Below are positions 8,615 through 16,731 of a stretch of DNA of 64,000 bases, in pieces; position 1 is the first letter of the stretch; the number at the start of each line of letters is the position of its first letter. The notes below the pieces were generated by a model. It searched no databases and had not been told where the DNA came from. It worked only from the letters and a program-made list of their open reading frames with translations. The translations under genes and the position numbers were made by a program. This DNA is from Bacteroidales bacterium (GTDB lineage Bacteria > Bacteroidota > Bacteroidia > Bacteroidales > Muribaculaceae). Location of the stretch: positions 75,269 through 139,268 of the forward strand of contig SFEA01000011.1 in NCBI GenBank assembly GCA_004557385.1, read 5' to 3'.

Positions 8615-8714
8615 GTTGTATTAGCCTTTCAAATTAAGGCCATCCGCAACAATATAAAACTCCTATAGCGTTTGCAAAGTGTTGTATTAGCCTTTCAAAT
8701 TAAGGCCATCCGCG
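8615..8714 (-). repeat. Repeat-spacer-repeat block duplicated within the array, copy 1
   Basis: Repeat 5, spacer 8651-8680 and the first 33 nt of repeat 6 recur at 8857-8956. The spacer is identical over 30 nt. In both copies the last three bases of the second repeat on the plus strand (AAC) are replaced. Confidence 0.9.
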
Positions 8715-8856
8715 CGCTCCACGTTGTTGTATTAGCCTTTCAAATTAAGGCCATCCGCAACCGGCAAACTACACTATTATTTTAGTGTTAAGTTGTATTA
8801 GCCTTTCAAATTAAGGCTATCCGCAACAGATTGTGTTCACACATCGCAGCAGTCGA

Positions 8857-8956
8857 GTTGTATTAGCCTTTCAAATTAAGGCCATCCGCAACAATATAAA
8901 ACTCCTATAGCGTTTGCAAAGTGTTGTATTAGCCTTTCAAATTAAGGCCATCCGCG
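8857..8956 (-). repeat. Repeat-spacer-repeat block duplicated within the array, copy 2
   Basis: Second copy of the 8615-8714 block: repeat 9, spacer 8893-8922, repeat 10. Repeat 10 ends CGCGAG and runs into a GAGAGAGAGAGAG tract in the next spacer. Confidence 0.9.
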
Positions 8957-9089
8957 AGAGAGAGAGAGAAAGCAAAGGAGCGTATAAGTTGTATTAGCCT
9001 TTCAAATCAAGGCCATCCGCAACCAAGGGATTAATTAATGGTGATGACTGGATGTTGTATTAGCCTTTCAAATCAAGGCCATCCGCAAC

Positions 9090-9202
9090 ACGATGTTTGC
9101 AAAACACTGTGTATCAGTAAGATATAACATGTTTTGCTCATAAAAATGAGATTTTGTGTTTTGCTTTAACAAAGATAACCGTATTTTTTTAATCCTAAAA
9201 GT
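9090..9202 (-). promoter_or_regulatory. CRISPR leader and putative minus-strand array promoter
   Basis: AT-rich leader between the array and cas13b. On the minus strand TATCTTTG (9177-9170) matches the Bacteroidetes -7 box; the -33 position 19-20 nt upstream reads TTTT/CTTT, a weak match. Transcription would start near 9163, about 73 nt before the first repeat. The leader has a CTCAT/ATGAG hairpin (9137-9150) and two TGTTTTGCT direct repeats (9130-9138 and 9157-9165). Confidence 0.6.
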
Positions 9203-9218
9203 ATTTATATAGAAATGT

Positions 9219-9270
9219 CTTGATGGAATTGAAAAATAATTGTAAATTTGCGTTTAAACGCCATTTGGCG
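9219..9270 (+). promoter_or_regulatory. cas13b promoter with two overlapping palindromes
   Basis: -33 CTTG (9219-9222), 20-nt spacer and -7 TAAATTTG (9243-9250). Spanning the expected start are GCGTTTAAACGC (9250-9261, perfect palindrome) and CGCCATTTGGCG (9259-9270, 5-bp arms), which share three bases. This arrangement suits an operator. The cas13b ATG follows 41 nt later with no Shine-Dalgarno sequence. Confidence 0.6.
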
Positions 9271-9311
9271 ACACCATAACAACTATCTAACAACCCAAAA
9301 AACTTAAAAGT

Positions 9312-12300
9312 ATGAACCGACCTAACCTCGTAGAAAAGAACAAGCATATTTTTGGCACTTATGCCGTTATGGCTATGAACAACGTGCAGATGGTGTTTGA
9401 ACACATCCGCAAAATTGCCGGTTTGCCCGATATCACCGACGACACCTATCGGCCCGAAGACCTGTGGACACACCCTGTGATGGCTGTACTGCTGAAAGCC
9501 AAAAATGGCGAGCCCACCGACAACGCCACCACTCAACTGATTGTGGAAAAGATGCTCGACCAATTCCCGTTTCTGCGCATCATGGGCGAAAACCAGCGTG
9601 CCTTTCGCAGCAAGAAGGACGAGAAAAAAGGTTCTGCCGAGAAGATGCTTGGCGCCGTGGACATCTACGACGTGATGAACAGCATGCTACGTGTGGTGAA
9701 GGCTTATCGCGACGCCACCGAGCACCTGATGTTCGACTCATCGCTGTGGAACGACGGTTCGCCTTTCCTGAAATATAACGAGCAAGTGATGGCAGGCGTG
9801 ATTGAGAACTACTACGGCGTGGCGTTGCGCAACGTGAAGGAGCGCTTTGGCTACACCACCGACGACCTGCGCTTCATTCAGGACCATCGCATGAAGGACG
9901 TGCGCGTGCCGGGCGAACGTTTTCTGCGCAAGACCTACGACCTCGACTTTTTCCTGAGCATAAAAGCCACCAACGGCGACCGCACCGGCAAGCTGCACCT
10001 CTCGGGCGTGGGCGTGACGCTGCTCATCTGCCTGCTGCTGCACAAGCAATACGTCACTATCATGCTCTCGAAGCTGCAAGGCATCTATGGCAAATATCGC
10101 GCCGGGTCGAAGGAGCGACAAATCATTTTGCGCTCGTTTGCCATCAACGGCATTGTGCTGCCCAAGGAGCGCATCCGTTCCGACAAGAGCGAGATGTCGG
10201 TGGCGCTCGACATGATAAACGAACTGAAGCGCTGTCCGCGCGAACTGTTCGACGTGCTGTCGGTTGACGACCAAGAGCGATTCCGCTTGCAGTCGGCTGA
10301 TATGGAGGACGTGCTGCAGATGCGCCATTCCGACCGCTTTGCACAGCTGGTGATGCAATATTTCGACTATGGCGAATTGCTGCCCACCATACGCTTTCAG
10401 GTGAATATGGGCAAACTGCGCTATCTGTTCAACGCCGCCAAAAACTGCATCGACGGCGCAACGCGCGTGCGTGTGCTTGAGCATCGGCTCAACGCCTACG
10501 GGCGAGTGCAGGAGATGGAAGCCAAACGCAAAAATGCCACCGGCGCCTTTATAGGCACCAACATTGACGTGCGCGAGTTCGACGAGGTGCGCCGCGACGA
10601 TGCCAACCCCGCCAACTATCCCTATGTGGTGGATACCTACACACATTATATAATTGAGAACAACAAGATAAACTTCACCTTTGGCGAACAACTGCCCGCG
10701 GTGGAAAACGACGGCGGCAAATGGTATGTGAACAACATCATAGCCCACTGCAGCATGAGTGTGCTCGAACTGCCCGCAATGGTGTTCCACAGCCACCTCT
10801 ACGGCGCCGCCAAAACCGAGGCGCTCATCCGCCGCACCTGGGACAACTATAACCGCCTGTTTGCCGATATGCGCGACGGAAAACTCACCAAGGCAAACCT
10901 CGGCACCTATGGCATAGCCGAAGCCGACATGCCCGCCAAGGTGCTTGAAGCAGTGAACGGCGGCGGCAAGAGCCACGGCTATTGGGCGCATGTGCGCAAA
11001 GAAATTGATGAGATGCTCGCCGACACCGAACGCCGCATCACGCGCCTGAAAGACGACAAACGCGCCGTCGACTCGAAGATGAACAAGATGGGCAAACGGG
11101 GCTTTGTGCGCATCATGCCCGGACGCCTTGCCGACTGGCTGGCAGAGGACATTGTGCGGCTGCAACGCTCAAGCCTAACCGGCACCGAATACGGCACCGA
11201 CCGCATCACCGGCTTGAACTATCGCACATTGCAGGCTGCCATAGCCACATTCAACTCCAACCACGACATCGTAGATGGCGAATCGCTGAAGGCTCTCACC
11301 GATATGTTTGCCAAAGCCGGTCTGACCATCCGAAACGGCAAAACCGCGCATCCCTTCCTGTTCTTCGTGCTGGGCAGCAAGCCGCGCAACACCATCGACC
11401 TCTACGAGAGCTATCTCAAACAACGCAAAACCTATCTCAGCAACCTGCTGGAGAAGATATCGAACGACACCCTCGCCAAGACCGACATCACTTTTGTCAA
11501 CCCCGAGAGCGCCCGATTCAGCCAACGCAATGCCGAATATTACCGCGACACCGCCGCCGACTATCTCGACTACCACGCCATCGAACTGCCTCGCCAAATG
11601 TTTGAGCCCGAAATAAAGGCTATGCTCAAAAAACTGCCCGAGATGAAAGATGTGGATTTCCAAAACGCCAACGTCACTTATCTGATTGCCGAATATCTCA
11701 AGCGCTTCTGCAACGACGATTTCCAGCCGTTTTACAACCTCAAGCGCAACTATCGATACATCGACATGCTGGTGTACGACACCGACAGCCGCGGCAAACT
11801 GCAACCGCAATACACCACCGTTGCCCGGCGCGAGGAGTTGTGGGCTGACCGCAACGATAAGGTGAAACGATATCGCCAGGCAAAGGTGAATGCATTATAC
11901 CTCGACCCCAAAAACCGGCTGAGCAAAACGGAAATCGAAGCACGCGTCGACAAGAGCATAGCCAATGCCCGCAACGAATACACCTCCACCGAAAAGGTGA
12001 TTCGTCGCTACAAGGTGCAAGATGCATTGTTGTTCCTGCTCGCCTGCGACACCATCACCCAAAACGTGCAGCTCGAGGGCAAACGCTTCAAGCTCAACGC
12101 CGTAGAGCCGAGCGCCGAAACCGGCATCCTCTCGGAAGTGATGCCAATCAACTTTGAGTTTACGTTCGAAGGCAAACGCTACACGCTGCATGCCGATGGC
12201 ATGAAGATTAAGAACTACGGCGATTTCTTCCGCTTAATCAACGACCAACGCCTGCCGTCGCTGCTGAACATTGTGGGCACCACCCAACTCGAAAAGAAGC

Positions 12301-12629
12301 AGATGGACGAGGAGTTGAGCAACTACGACAACTGCCGCCCCGAAATGGTGAAAATGATACTCGGACTTGAGAAGGAAATCTACACCCGTTTCCCCGAAAA
12401 GAAGAATCTGGTGTACGAGATTGAACGATTCAACTTCTCGAAACTGATGGCAGAGATGGTGCGCGAAGGCATGTTCAGCCACGACGACCGCAACACCATC
12501 AACCTCATACGCAACGCCTTCTCACACAACCGCTATCCCGAGAAGGTGGTAATCAGCGGGTTGTGCATACCGGAGGTTGCCAAGAGCTACGAAGCCAAGA
12601 TGAGCCAGATGGCGCACCTGCCCGAATAA
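9312..12629 (+). CDS. cas13b: Cas13b, RNA-guided RNA-targeting effector (type VI-B)
   Basis: Single-protein CRISPR effector that processes its crRNA and cleaves RNA with two HEPN domains, including collateral cleavage once activated. At 1105 aa it falls within the usual Cas13b range. The RxxxxH motifs are intact and placed at the two ends, as the family requires: R133-DATE-H138 in HEPN1 and R1067-NAFS-H1072 in HEPN2. The middle is rich in Lys and Arg, with helical stretches, as expected for the crRNA-binding lid and linker regions. No signal peptide or membrane segment. The adjacent array has 36-nt repeats with GTTG...CAAC ends, typical of VI-B. No csx27 or csx28 gene is next to it and no cas1 or cas2 is in the window, so spacer acquisition would need proteins supplied from elsewhere. 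Codon use resembles neighbouring genes. Confidence 0.95.
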   Translation: MNRPNLVEKNKHIFGTYAVMAMNNVQMVFEHIRKIAGLPDITDDTYRPEDLWTHPVMAVLLKAKNGEPTDNATTQLIVEKMLDQFPFLRIMGENQRAFRSKKDEKKGSAEKMLGAVDIYDVMNSMLRVVKAYRDATEHLMFDSSLWNDGSPFLKYNEQVMAGVIENYYGVALRNVKERFGYTTDDLRFIQDHRMKDVRVPGERFLRKTYDLDFFLSIKATNGDRTGKLHLSGVGVTLLICLLLHKQYVTIMLSKLQGIYGKYRAGSKERQIILRSFAINGIVLPKERIRSDKSEMSVALDMINELKRCPRELFDVLSVDDQERFRLQSADMEDVLQMRHSDRFAQLVMQYFDYGELLPTIRFQVNMGKLRYLFNAAKNCIDGATRVRVLEHRLNAYGRVQEMEAKRKNATGAFIGTNIDVREFDEVRRDDANPANYPYVVDTYTHYIIENNKINFTFGEQLPAVENDGGKWYVNNIIAHCSMSVLELPAMVFHSHLYGAAKTEALIRRTWDNYNRLFADMRDGKLTKANLGTYGIAEADMPAKVLEAVNGGGKSHGYWAHVRKEIDEMLADTERRITRLKDDKRAVDSKMNKMGKRGFVRIMPGRLADWLAEDIVRLQRSSLTGTEYGTDRITGLNYRTLQAAIATFNSNHDIVDGESLKALTDMFAKAGLTIRNGKTAHPFLFFVLGSKPRNTIDLYESYLKQRKTYLSNLLEKISNDTLAKTDITFVNPESARFSQRNAEYYRDTAADYLDYHAIELPRQMFEPEIKAMLKKLPEMKDVDFQNANVTYLIAEYLKRFCNDDFQPFYNLKRNYRYIDMLVYDTDSRGKLQPQYTTVARREELWADRNDKVKRYRQAKVNALYLDPKNRLSKTEIEARVDKSIANARNEYTSTEKVIRRYKVQDALLFLLACDTITQNVQLEGKRFKLNAVEPSAETGILSEVMPINFEFTFEGKRYTLHADGMKIKNYGDFFRLINDQRLPSLLNIVGTTQLEKKQMDEELSNYDNCRPEMVKMILGLEKEIYTRFPEKKNLVYEIERFNFSKLMAEMVREGMFSHDDRNTINLIRNAFSHNRYPEKVVISGLCIPEVAKSYEAKMSQMAHLPE

Positions 12630-12691
12630 CCCTTCGGGTAGCATCAAGGTTGAGTAGAAATTGGTATTCTCAAAAATATCACATGCTTTGT

Positions 12692-12786
12692 CGCCTGAAA
12701 GGCGTGACGCCGAGCCGTCGAGGCGAGGCATTTACCCACGGCTAAGTCCCATCGGCTAAATCCTTCGGGGTCACGCCCTTCAGGCG
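12692..12786. terminator. Large inverted repeat between convergent cas13b and acyltransferase genes
   Basis: CGCCTGAAAGGCGTGAC (12692-12708) pairs with GTCACGCCCTTCAGGCG (12770-12786) over 17 positions with one A/C mismatch. The intervening 61 nt include further short pairings. There is no strong T-run, so it may be a bidirectional terminator or a REP-like element. Confidence 0.55.
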
Positions 12787-12831
12787 TTTAATCGTGAATT
12801 CGCAAATAATTATATAACTATTACACAGCCT

Positions 12832-13950
12832 CTATCCTATAATCCAACGGCTGCCGGGGATGAGGCTAATCAGTTTCGATGTGACGGCGCATGCCGCGAA
12901 GGTGAGCACGGCGATGCACGGAATTGCCAGTGCCACGGGGATGAGCGGCTGGGCAGGATTGCCGGCAACGATGGCTGAAGCAATGGGTGCCAAGAACAGC
13001 AAGTGCATCAGATACATGCCGAACGACAGGCGCGACAATTCGCCGATGATGCGTGGCGCTTTTGCCTGCTTTATGCACGAGAATAAGATGAATGCTCCGA
13101 ATGTGGCACACAGCACGTTCGGCGTGCAGAATTCCCACGACCATTCGAGGCGTGGCGTGTCGATGAGGCTGCCCGGAACGCCCTGCCACCAGAACGACCA
13201 TGCCGTGAATGCGGCACCTGCCACAAAGCACAGCGAGCCTATTGCCAGGCGTTTGCCCGTGCTCCAACGCAGGTGGGTGCGTATGTAGTGAGCCAGCACC
13301 AAGTAGCCCAGATAGCCCGAGCAATACCACAGCATGCTGAAGTGATTCCAGAAACACTCGCCCCATATTTCGCCCGAAATCCATTGATGAATCCACGGAA
13401 TGAAGGTGGAAGCAGCAAACAAGGCAATGAACAGGAGTTCGTCGCGCGCCGAAGCACGTTCGAGCCACGGCGACACCACCGGCATGATGAGGTAGAGGCT
13501 GATTAGAGGATACATAAACCACAGGTGACCGCCCATCGACGGGAAATTCAGAGGCAGCATGGCGAGGTCGTGAATCGACTGCTCAAAAGTCATGGCGCCC
13601 CATGCCAGCGGCAAGAAGCAATAGATGAGGCTGAAGATGATGAACGGCGGCAGGATGCGCACAAAGCGCCGGCGATAGAACTGCGCCATGCCAACACCCG
13701 GCTTGAGCGGAACCAGCAAGAATGCCGACACCACCATGAACAGCGGCACGCAAGTGCGCCCAACACCGCCATCGTAGAATGCCACCCAAAAGCGGTTCGC
13801 CTCGTTGGCGAGCATCGACACGTTGCCCGCAAGCCCCGACGAATCGGCTGCATAGAAATTCTCGCTTGCATGCACAAGCATAACCATGAAACATGCCACC
13901 ACACGAATGTAGTCGACAAACACTATTCGCTCTTGCTGTTGTCCTGCCAT
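12832..13950 (-). CDS. Membrane acyltransferase 3 family protein
   Basis: Integral inner-membrane protein of about 372 aa with around ten hydrophobic helices. It has the acyltransferase-3 N-terminus (RIVFVDYIRVVACFMVMLVHA, with the conserved His) and a YRRRFVRILPPF loop with Arg residues. The family transfers acetyl or succinyl groups to glycans and other envelope molecules. ATG 13950 (MAGQQQERIVF) is preferred over the upstream TTG at 13986. It is convergent with cas13b and separated from it by a 95-bp inverted repeat, so I do not regard it as part of the CRISPR locus. Acceptor unknown. Confidence 0.85.
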   Translation of the reverse strand: MAGQQQERIVFVDYIRVVACFMVMLVHASENFYAADSSGLAGNVSMLANEANRFWVAFYDGGVGRTCVPLFMVVSAFLLVPLKPGVGMAQFYRRRFVRILPPFIIFSLIYCFLPLAWGAMTFEQSIHDLAMLPLNFPSMGGHLWFMYPLISLYLIMPVVSPWLERASARDELLFIALFAASTFIPWIHQWISGEIWGECFWNHFSMLWYCSGYLGYLVLAHYIRTHLRWSTGKRLAIGSLCFVAGAAFTAWSFWWQGVPGSLIDTPRLEWSWEFCTPNVLCATFGAFILFSCIKQAKAPRIIGELSRLSFGMYLMHLLFLAPIASAIVAGNPAQPLIPVALAIPCIAVLTFAACAVTSKLISLIPGSRWIIG

Positions 13951-14263
13951 AATTGTCAAAAATAAGTCGTATGTTTTAAGGTTCAATTCTAATTAATGAG
14001 TTTTCACAAAGTTAAACAATTTCCCTTTCATTTTCAAAGCATATTTGCTGCTTAAACTCCACTTTTTTAAGCCATCGTAAAATAATTTATCGGGTTTTTA
14101 TTGAACGAGGTGCGTGAAAAACGCAAAAATTGTTGTAATTTTGAAAATCATTATTAGCCAAATGGCGCCGTCGATGAATCTACGCACTGCTTTTTGCGCC
14201 TGTTGATGAAACTAATAAGTAAAAAAGATTGTATTAAAGAGGAAACATTACATTTTTTTGATT
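13951..14263 (+). promoter_or_regulatory. AT-rich intergenic region with a maeB -7 box
   Basis: The gap between the divergent acyltransferase and malic enzyme genes. TAATTTTG (14136-14143) fits the -7 consensus on the plus strand, giving a 5' leader of about 115 nt, but no clear TTTG lies at the right distance. Nothing else is recognisable. Confidence 0.4.
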
Positions 14264-16552
14264 ATGGCAAAAATAACCAAAGAGGCTGCTTTGGCTTACC
14301 ACTCGCAGGGCCGTCCCGGAAAGATTGAAGTGGTTCCAACAAAGCCCTATCAAACGCAAACCGACTTGAGTCTGGCATACTCGCCTGGCGTGGCTGAGCC
14401 TTGCCTCGAAATACAGAAAAATCCGCACGACGCATACAAGTACACCGACAAGGGCAACCTGGTGGCAGTAATCAGCAACGGCACCGCGGTGCTTGGGCTT
14501 GGCGACATTGGCGCGTTGAGCGGCAAGCCGGTGATGGAGGGTAAAGGTCTGCTGTTCAAGATATACGGCGGCATCGACGTGTTCGACATCGAAGTGAACG
14601 AGAAAGACCCCGACCGCTTTGTGGAAGCCGTGAAAGCCATCGCGCCCACCTTTGGCGGCATCAACCTTGAGGACATCAAGGCGCCTGAGTGCTTCGAAAT
14701 TGAACGACGCCTCAAGGCAGAGCTCGACATTCCGGTTATGCACGACGACCAGCACGGCACTGCCATAATCTCGGCAGCCGGACTGCTGAATGCGCTCATT
14801 GTTGCAGGCAAGAAGATTGAAGACGTGAAGGTGGTGGTGAACGGAGCCGGTGCGGCAGCCATCAGCTGCACTAAGCTGTATGTTAGCCTTGGCGTTCGCT
14901 GCGAAAACATCGTGATGCTCGACAGCAAAGGCGTAATCACCAACGACCGTCCTAACCTCAACGAGCAAAAGCGCGAATTTGCCACTGCGCGACGCGACGT
15001 TCACACCCTTGCCGAAGCCATCAACGGTGCCGACGTGTTCCTCGGCTTGTCGAAAGGCAACATCCTCACCAAAGACATGGTGCGCTCGATGGCTAAAGAC
15101 CCAATCGTGTTTGCACTTGCCAACCCGGTGCCTGAAATCACCTACGAGGACGCCATGGATGCCCGTCCCGACGTGCTGATGTCCACCGGTCGCAGCGACT
15201 ATCCCAACCAAATCAACAACGTAATCGGTTTCCCATACATCTTCCGCGGCGCACTCGACACTGCTGCCTCTGCCATCAACGAGGAGATGAAGCTGGCTGC
15301 CGTGCATGCCATTGCCGACCTTGCCAAGAAACCTGTGCCCGACGTGGTGAACAAGATTTATCATGTGAACAACTTCACTTTCGGACGCGACTATTTCATT
15401 CCTAAGCCCGTAGACCCACGACTGATTACCGACGTGTCGATGGCTGTTGCCCGTGCCGCCATCAGCAGCGGCGTGGCTCGCAAAACCATTGACGACTGGG
15501 ACGAATATGCTGCCCATCTGAAGCGAATAATCGGGCAGGAAAGCAAACTCACCCAGCAGTTCTACGAAATGGCACGCCGCAACCCGCAGCGCGTGGTGTT
15601 TGCCGAAGGCGCTCACCCAACCATGCTCAAGGCTGCCGTGCAGGCACGCGCCGAGGGCATCTGCCACCCAATTCTGCTCGGCAACGACGAACGCATAGCC
15701 AAGCTGGCTGCCGAACTCGAGGTGAGCCTCGAAGGCATTGAGGTGATTAACCTGCGCCACGACCGCGAAGCTGCCCGCCGCGAACGCTTTGCCCAGATTC
15801 TTGCCGACAAGCGTTGCCGCGAAGGATTCAGCTTCGAGGAAGCCAACGACAAGATGTTCGAGCGCAACTATTTTGGCATGATGATGGTGGAAACCGGCGA
15901 AGCCGACGCCTTCATCACCGGCACTTACACAAAATATAGCAACACCATTAAGGTTGCCAAAGAGGTGGTGGGCATTCGCCCCGGATTCAAGCATTTCGGC
16001 ACAATGCACATCCTCAATAGCAAAAAAGGCACCCTGTTCATTGCCGACACGCTCATCAACCGCCGCCCAAGCACCGAGACGCTGGTTGACGTGGCACGCC
16101 TCTCGGAACACGCCGTGAAATTCTTCAACCGCACTCCGGTAATGGCAATGCTGTCGTATTCCAACTTCGGCAGCGACAAGGACGGCAGCCCGGCAAGCGT
16201 GCACGAGGCTGTGAGAATACTGCAGGAAGAAGACCCTAACCGCCCCATCGACGGCGAGATGCAACTCAACTTTGCCCTCGACCGCCAGCTGCGCGACCGC
16301 AAATATCCGTTCACTCGCCTCAACGGCAAGGATGTGAATACGCTGATTTTCCCTAACTTGAGCAGCGCCAACGCCGCCTCGAAGCTGCTGCAATTCATGA
16401 CCAACGACGTGGAGGTTATCGGCCCGATTCAGATGGGTTTGAACAAGCCTATCCACTTCACCGACTTCGAAACCAGCGTGCGCGACGTGGTCACCATCAC
16501 AGCCATCGCCGTGATTGACGCCATAGTGGAAAAAGAGAAATCCGCAAAATAA
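14264..16552 (+). CDS. maeB: NADP-dependent malic enzyme with phosphotransacetylase-like C-terminal domain
   Basis: Cytoplasmic enzyme converting malate to pyruvate and CO2 with NADPH formation. At 762 aa it has the MaeB two-part plan. The N-terminal catalytic part (residues about 1-430) has LSLAYSPGVAEPC, the metal-binding IPVMHDDQHGTA and the nucleotide-binding VVVNGAGAAAI. The C-terminal phosphate acetyltransferase-like domain (about 440-760; RVVFAEGAHPTMLKAA) is usually regulatory, responding to acetyl-CoA. Start at ATG 14264 (MAKITKEAALAYH); the in-frame TTG at 14258 is not needed. Single gene followed by repeat fragments. Confidence 0.95.
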   Translation: MAKITKEAALAYHSQGRPGKIEVVPTKPYQTQTDLSLAYSPGVAEPCLEIQKNPHDAYKYTDKGNLVAVISNGTAVLGLGDIGALSGKPVMEGKGLLFKIYGGIDVFDIEVNEKDPDRFVEAVKAIAPTFGGINLEDIKAPECFEIERRLKAELDIPVMHDDQHGTAIISAAGLLNALIVAGKKIEDVKVVVNGAGAAAISCTKLYVSLGVRCENIVMLDSKGVITNDRPNLNEQKREFATARRDVHTLAEAINGADVFLGLSKGNILTKDMVRSMAKDPIVFALANPVPEITYEDAMDARPDVLMSTGRSDYPNQINNVIGFPYIFRGALDTAASAINEEMKLAAVHAIADLAKKPVPDVVNKIYHVNNFTFGRDYFIPKPVDPRLITDVSMAVARAAISSGVARKTIDDWDEYAAHLKRIIGQESKLTQQFYEMARRNPQRVVFAEGAHPTMLKAAVQARAEGICHPILLGNDERIAKLAAELEVSLEGIEVINLRHDREAARRERFAQILADKRCREGFSFEEANDKMFERNYFGMMMVETGEADAFITGTYTKYSNTIKVAKEVVGIRPGFKHFGTMHILNSKKGTLFIADTLINRRPSTETLVDVARLSEHAVKFFNRTPVMAMLSYSNFGSDKDGSPASVHEAVRILQEEDPNRPIDGEMQLNFALDRQLRDRKYPFTRLNGKDVNTLIFPNLSSANAASKLLQFMTNDVEVIGPIQMGLNKPIHFTDFETSVRDVVTITAIAVIDAIVEKEKSAK

Positions 16553-16579
16553 CCCAGACATCGCTGTCGGTTAGTGTAT

Positions 16580-16646
16580 CTCTCGCAGAACCCGCTGAAT
16601 CCGCAGAGGTGGGTGATAGGCGTGTGGGGCGTATGGCAATACGCCC
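16580..16646. repeat. Half MITE-like element plus GGGCGTAT hairpin
   Basis: CTCTCGCAGAACCCGC begins at 16580, followed by a GGTGGGTGATAGGCG-type segment and a GGGCGTAT/ATACGCCC hairpin (16627-16646). The remaining gap to 16731 shows nothing recognisable. Confidence 0.55.
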
Positions 16647-16731
16647 TAACACACACGCAGGCGGCGCAGAACGGGGAAGTATAACAAGCACTTCGGTGGG
16701 TTATGCGAGAGGTGTTGTGCGGCGTTGATGA

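Larger units (their letters stand above)
8352..9089 (-). CRISPR. Type VI-B CRISPR array, 12 repeats and 11 spacers
   Basis: 36-nt repeats start at 8352, 8417, 8483, 8549, 8615, 8681, 8726, 8792, 8857, 8923, 8988 and 9054. Spacers are 29-30 nt except 9 nt between repeats 6 and 7. Read on the minus strand the repeat begins GTTGCGGATG, contains TTTGAAAGG and ends AATACAAC. This matches the GTTG...TTTGAAgGG...ACAAC layout of known Cas13b repeats far better than the plus-strand reading. A 7-bp stem (repeat positions 9-15 with 23-29, one G-U) closes a 7-nt loop. Orientation is further supported by a minus-strand promoter motif at the 9170 end and by the degenerate repeat at the 8352 (trailer) end. 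In this family the crRNA is spacer followed by repeat, processed by Cas13b itself. Confidence 0.96.

Noticed and set aside
8352..9089. Plus-strand transcription of the CRISPR array
   Set aside because: The plus-strand repeat keeps the ends and a CCTT/AAGG stem but matches known Cas13b repeats poorly; the degenerate repeat would then sit at the leader end, and the minus strand has the better promoter motif.
9738..11165. 475-aa antisense open frame inside cas13b
   Set aside because: Shadow of a GC-rich gene; no motif, no promoter, no signal peptide.
12832..13950. Acyltransferase as a Csx28-like membrane partner of Cas13b
   Set aside because: It is a full acyltransferase-3 protein, convergent with cas13b and separated by a large inverted repeat; nothing links it to the CRISPR system.
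14234..16561. 775-aa antisense open frame opposite the malic enzyme
   Set aside because: No recognisable domain, His/Val-rich composition typical of an antisense shadow, and the plus-strand gene is a clear MaeB.
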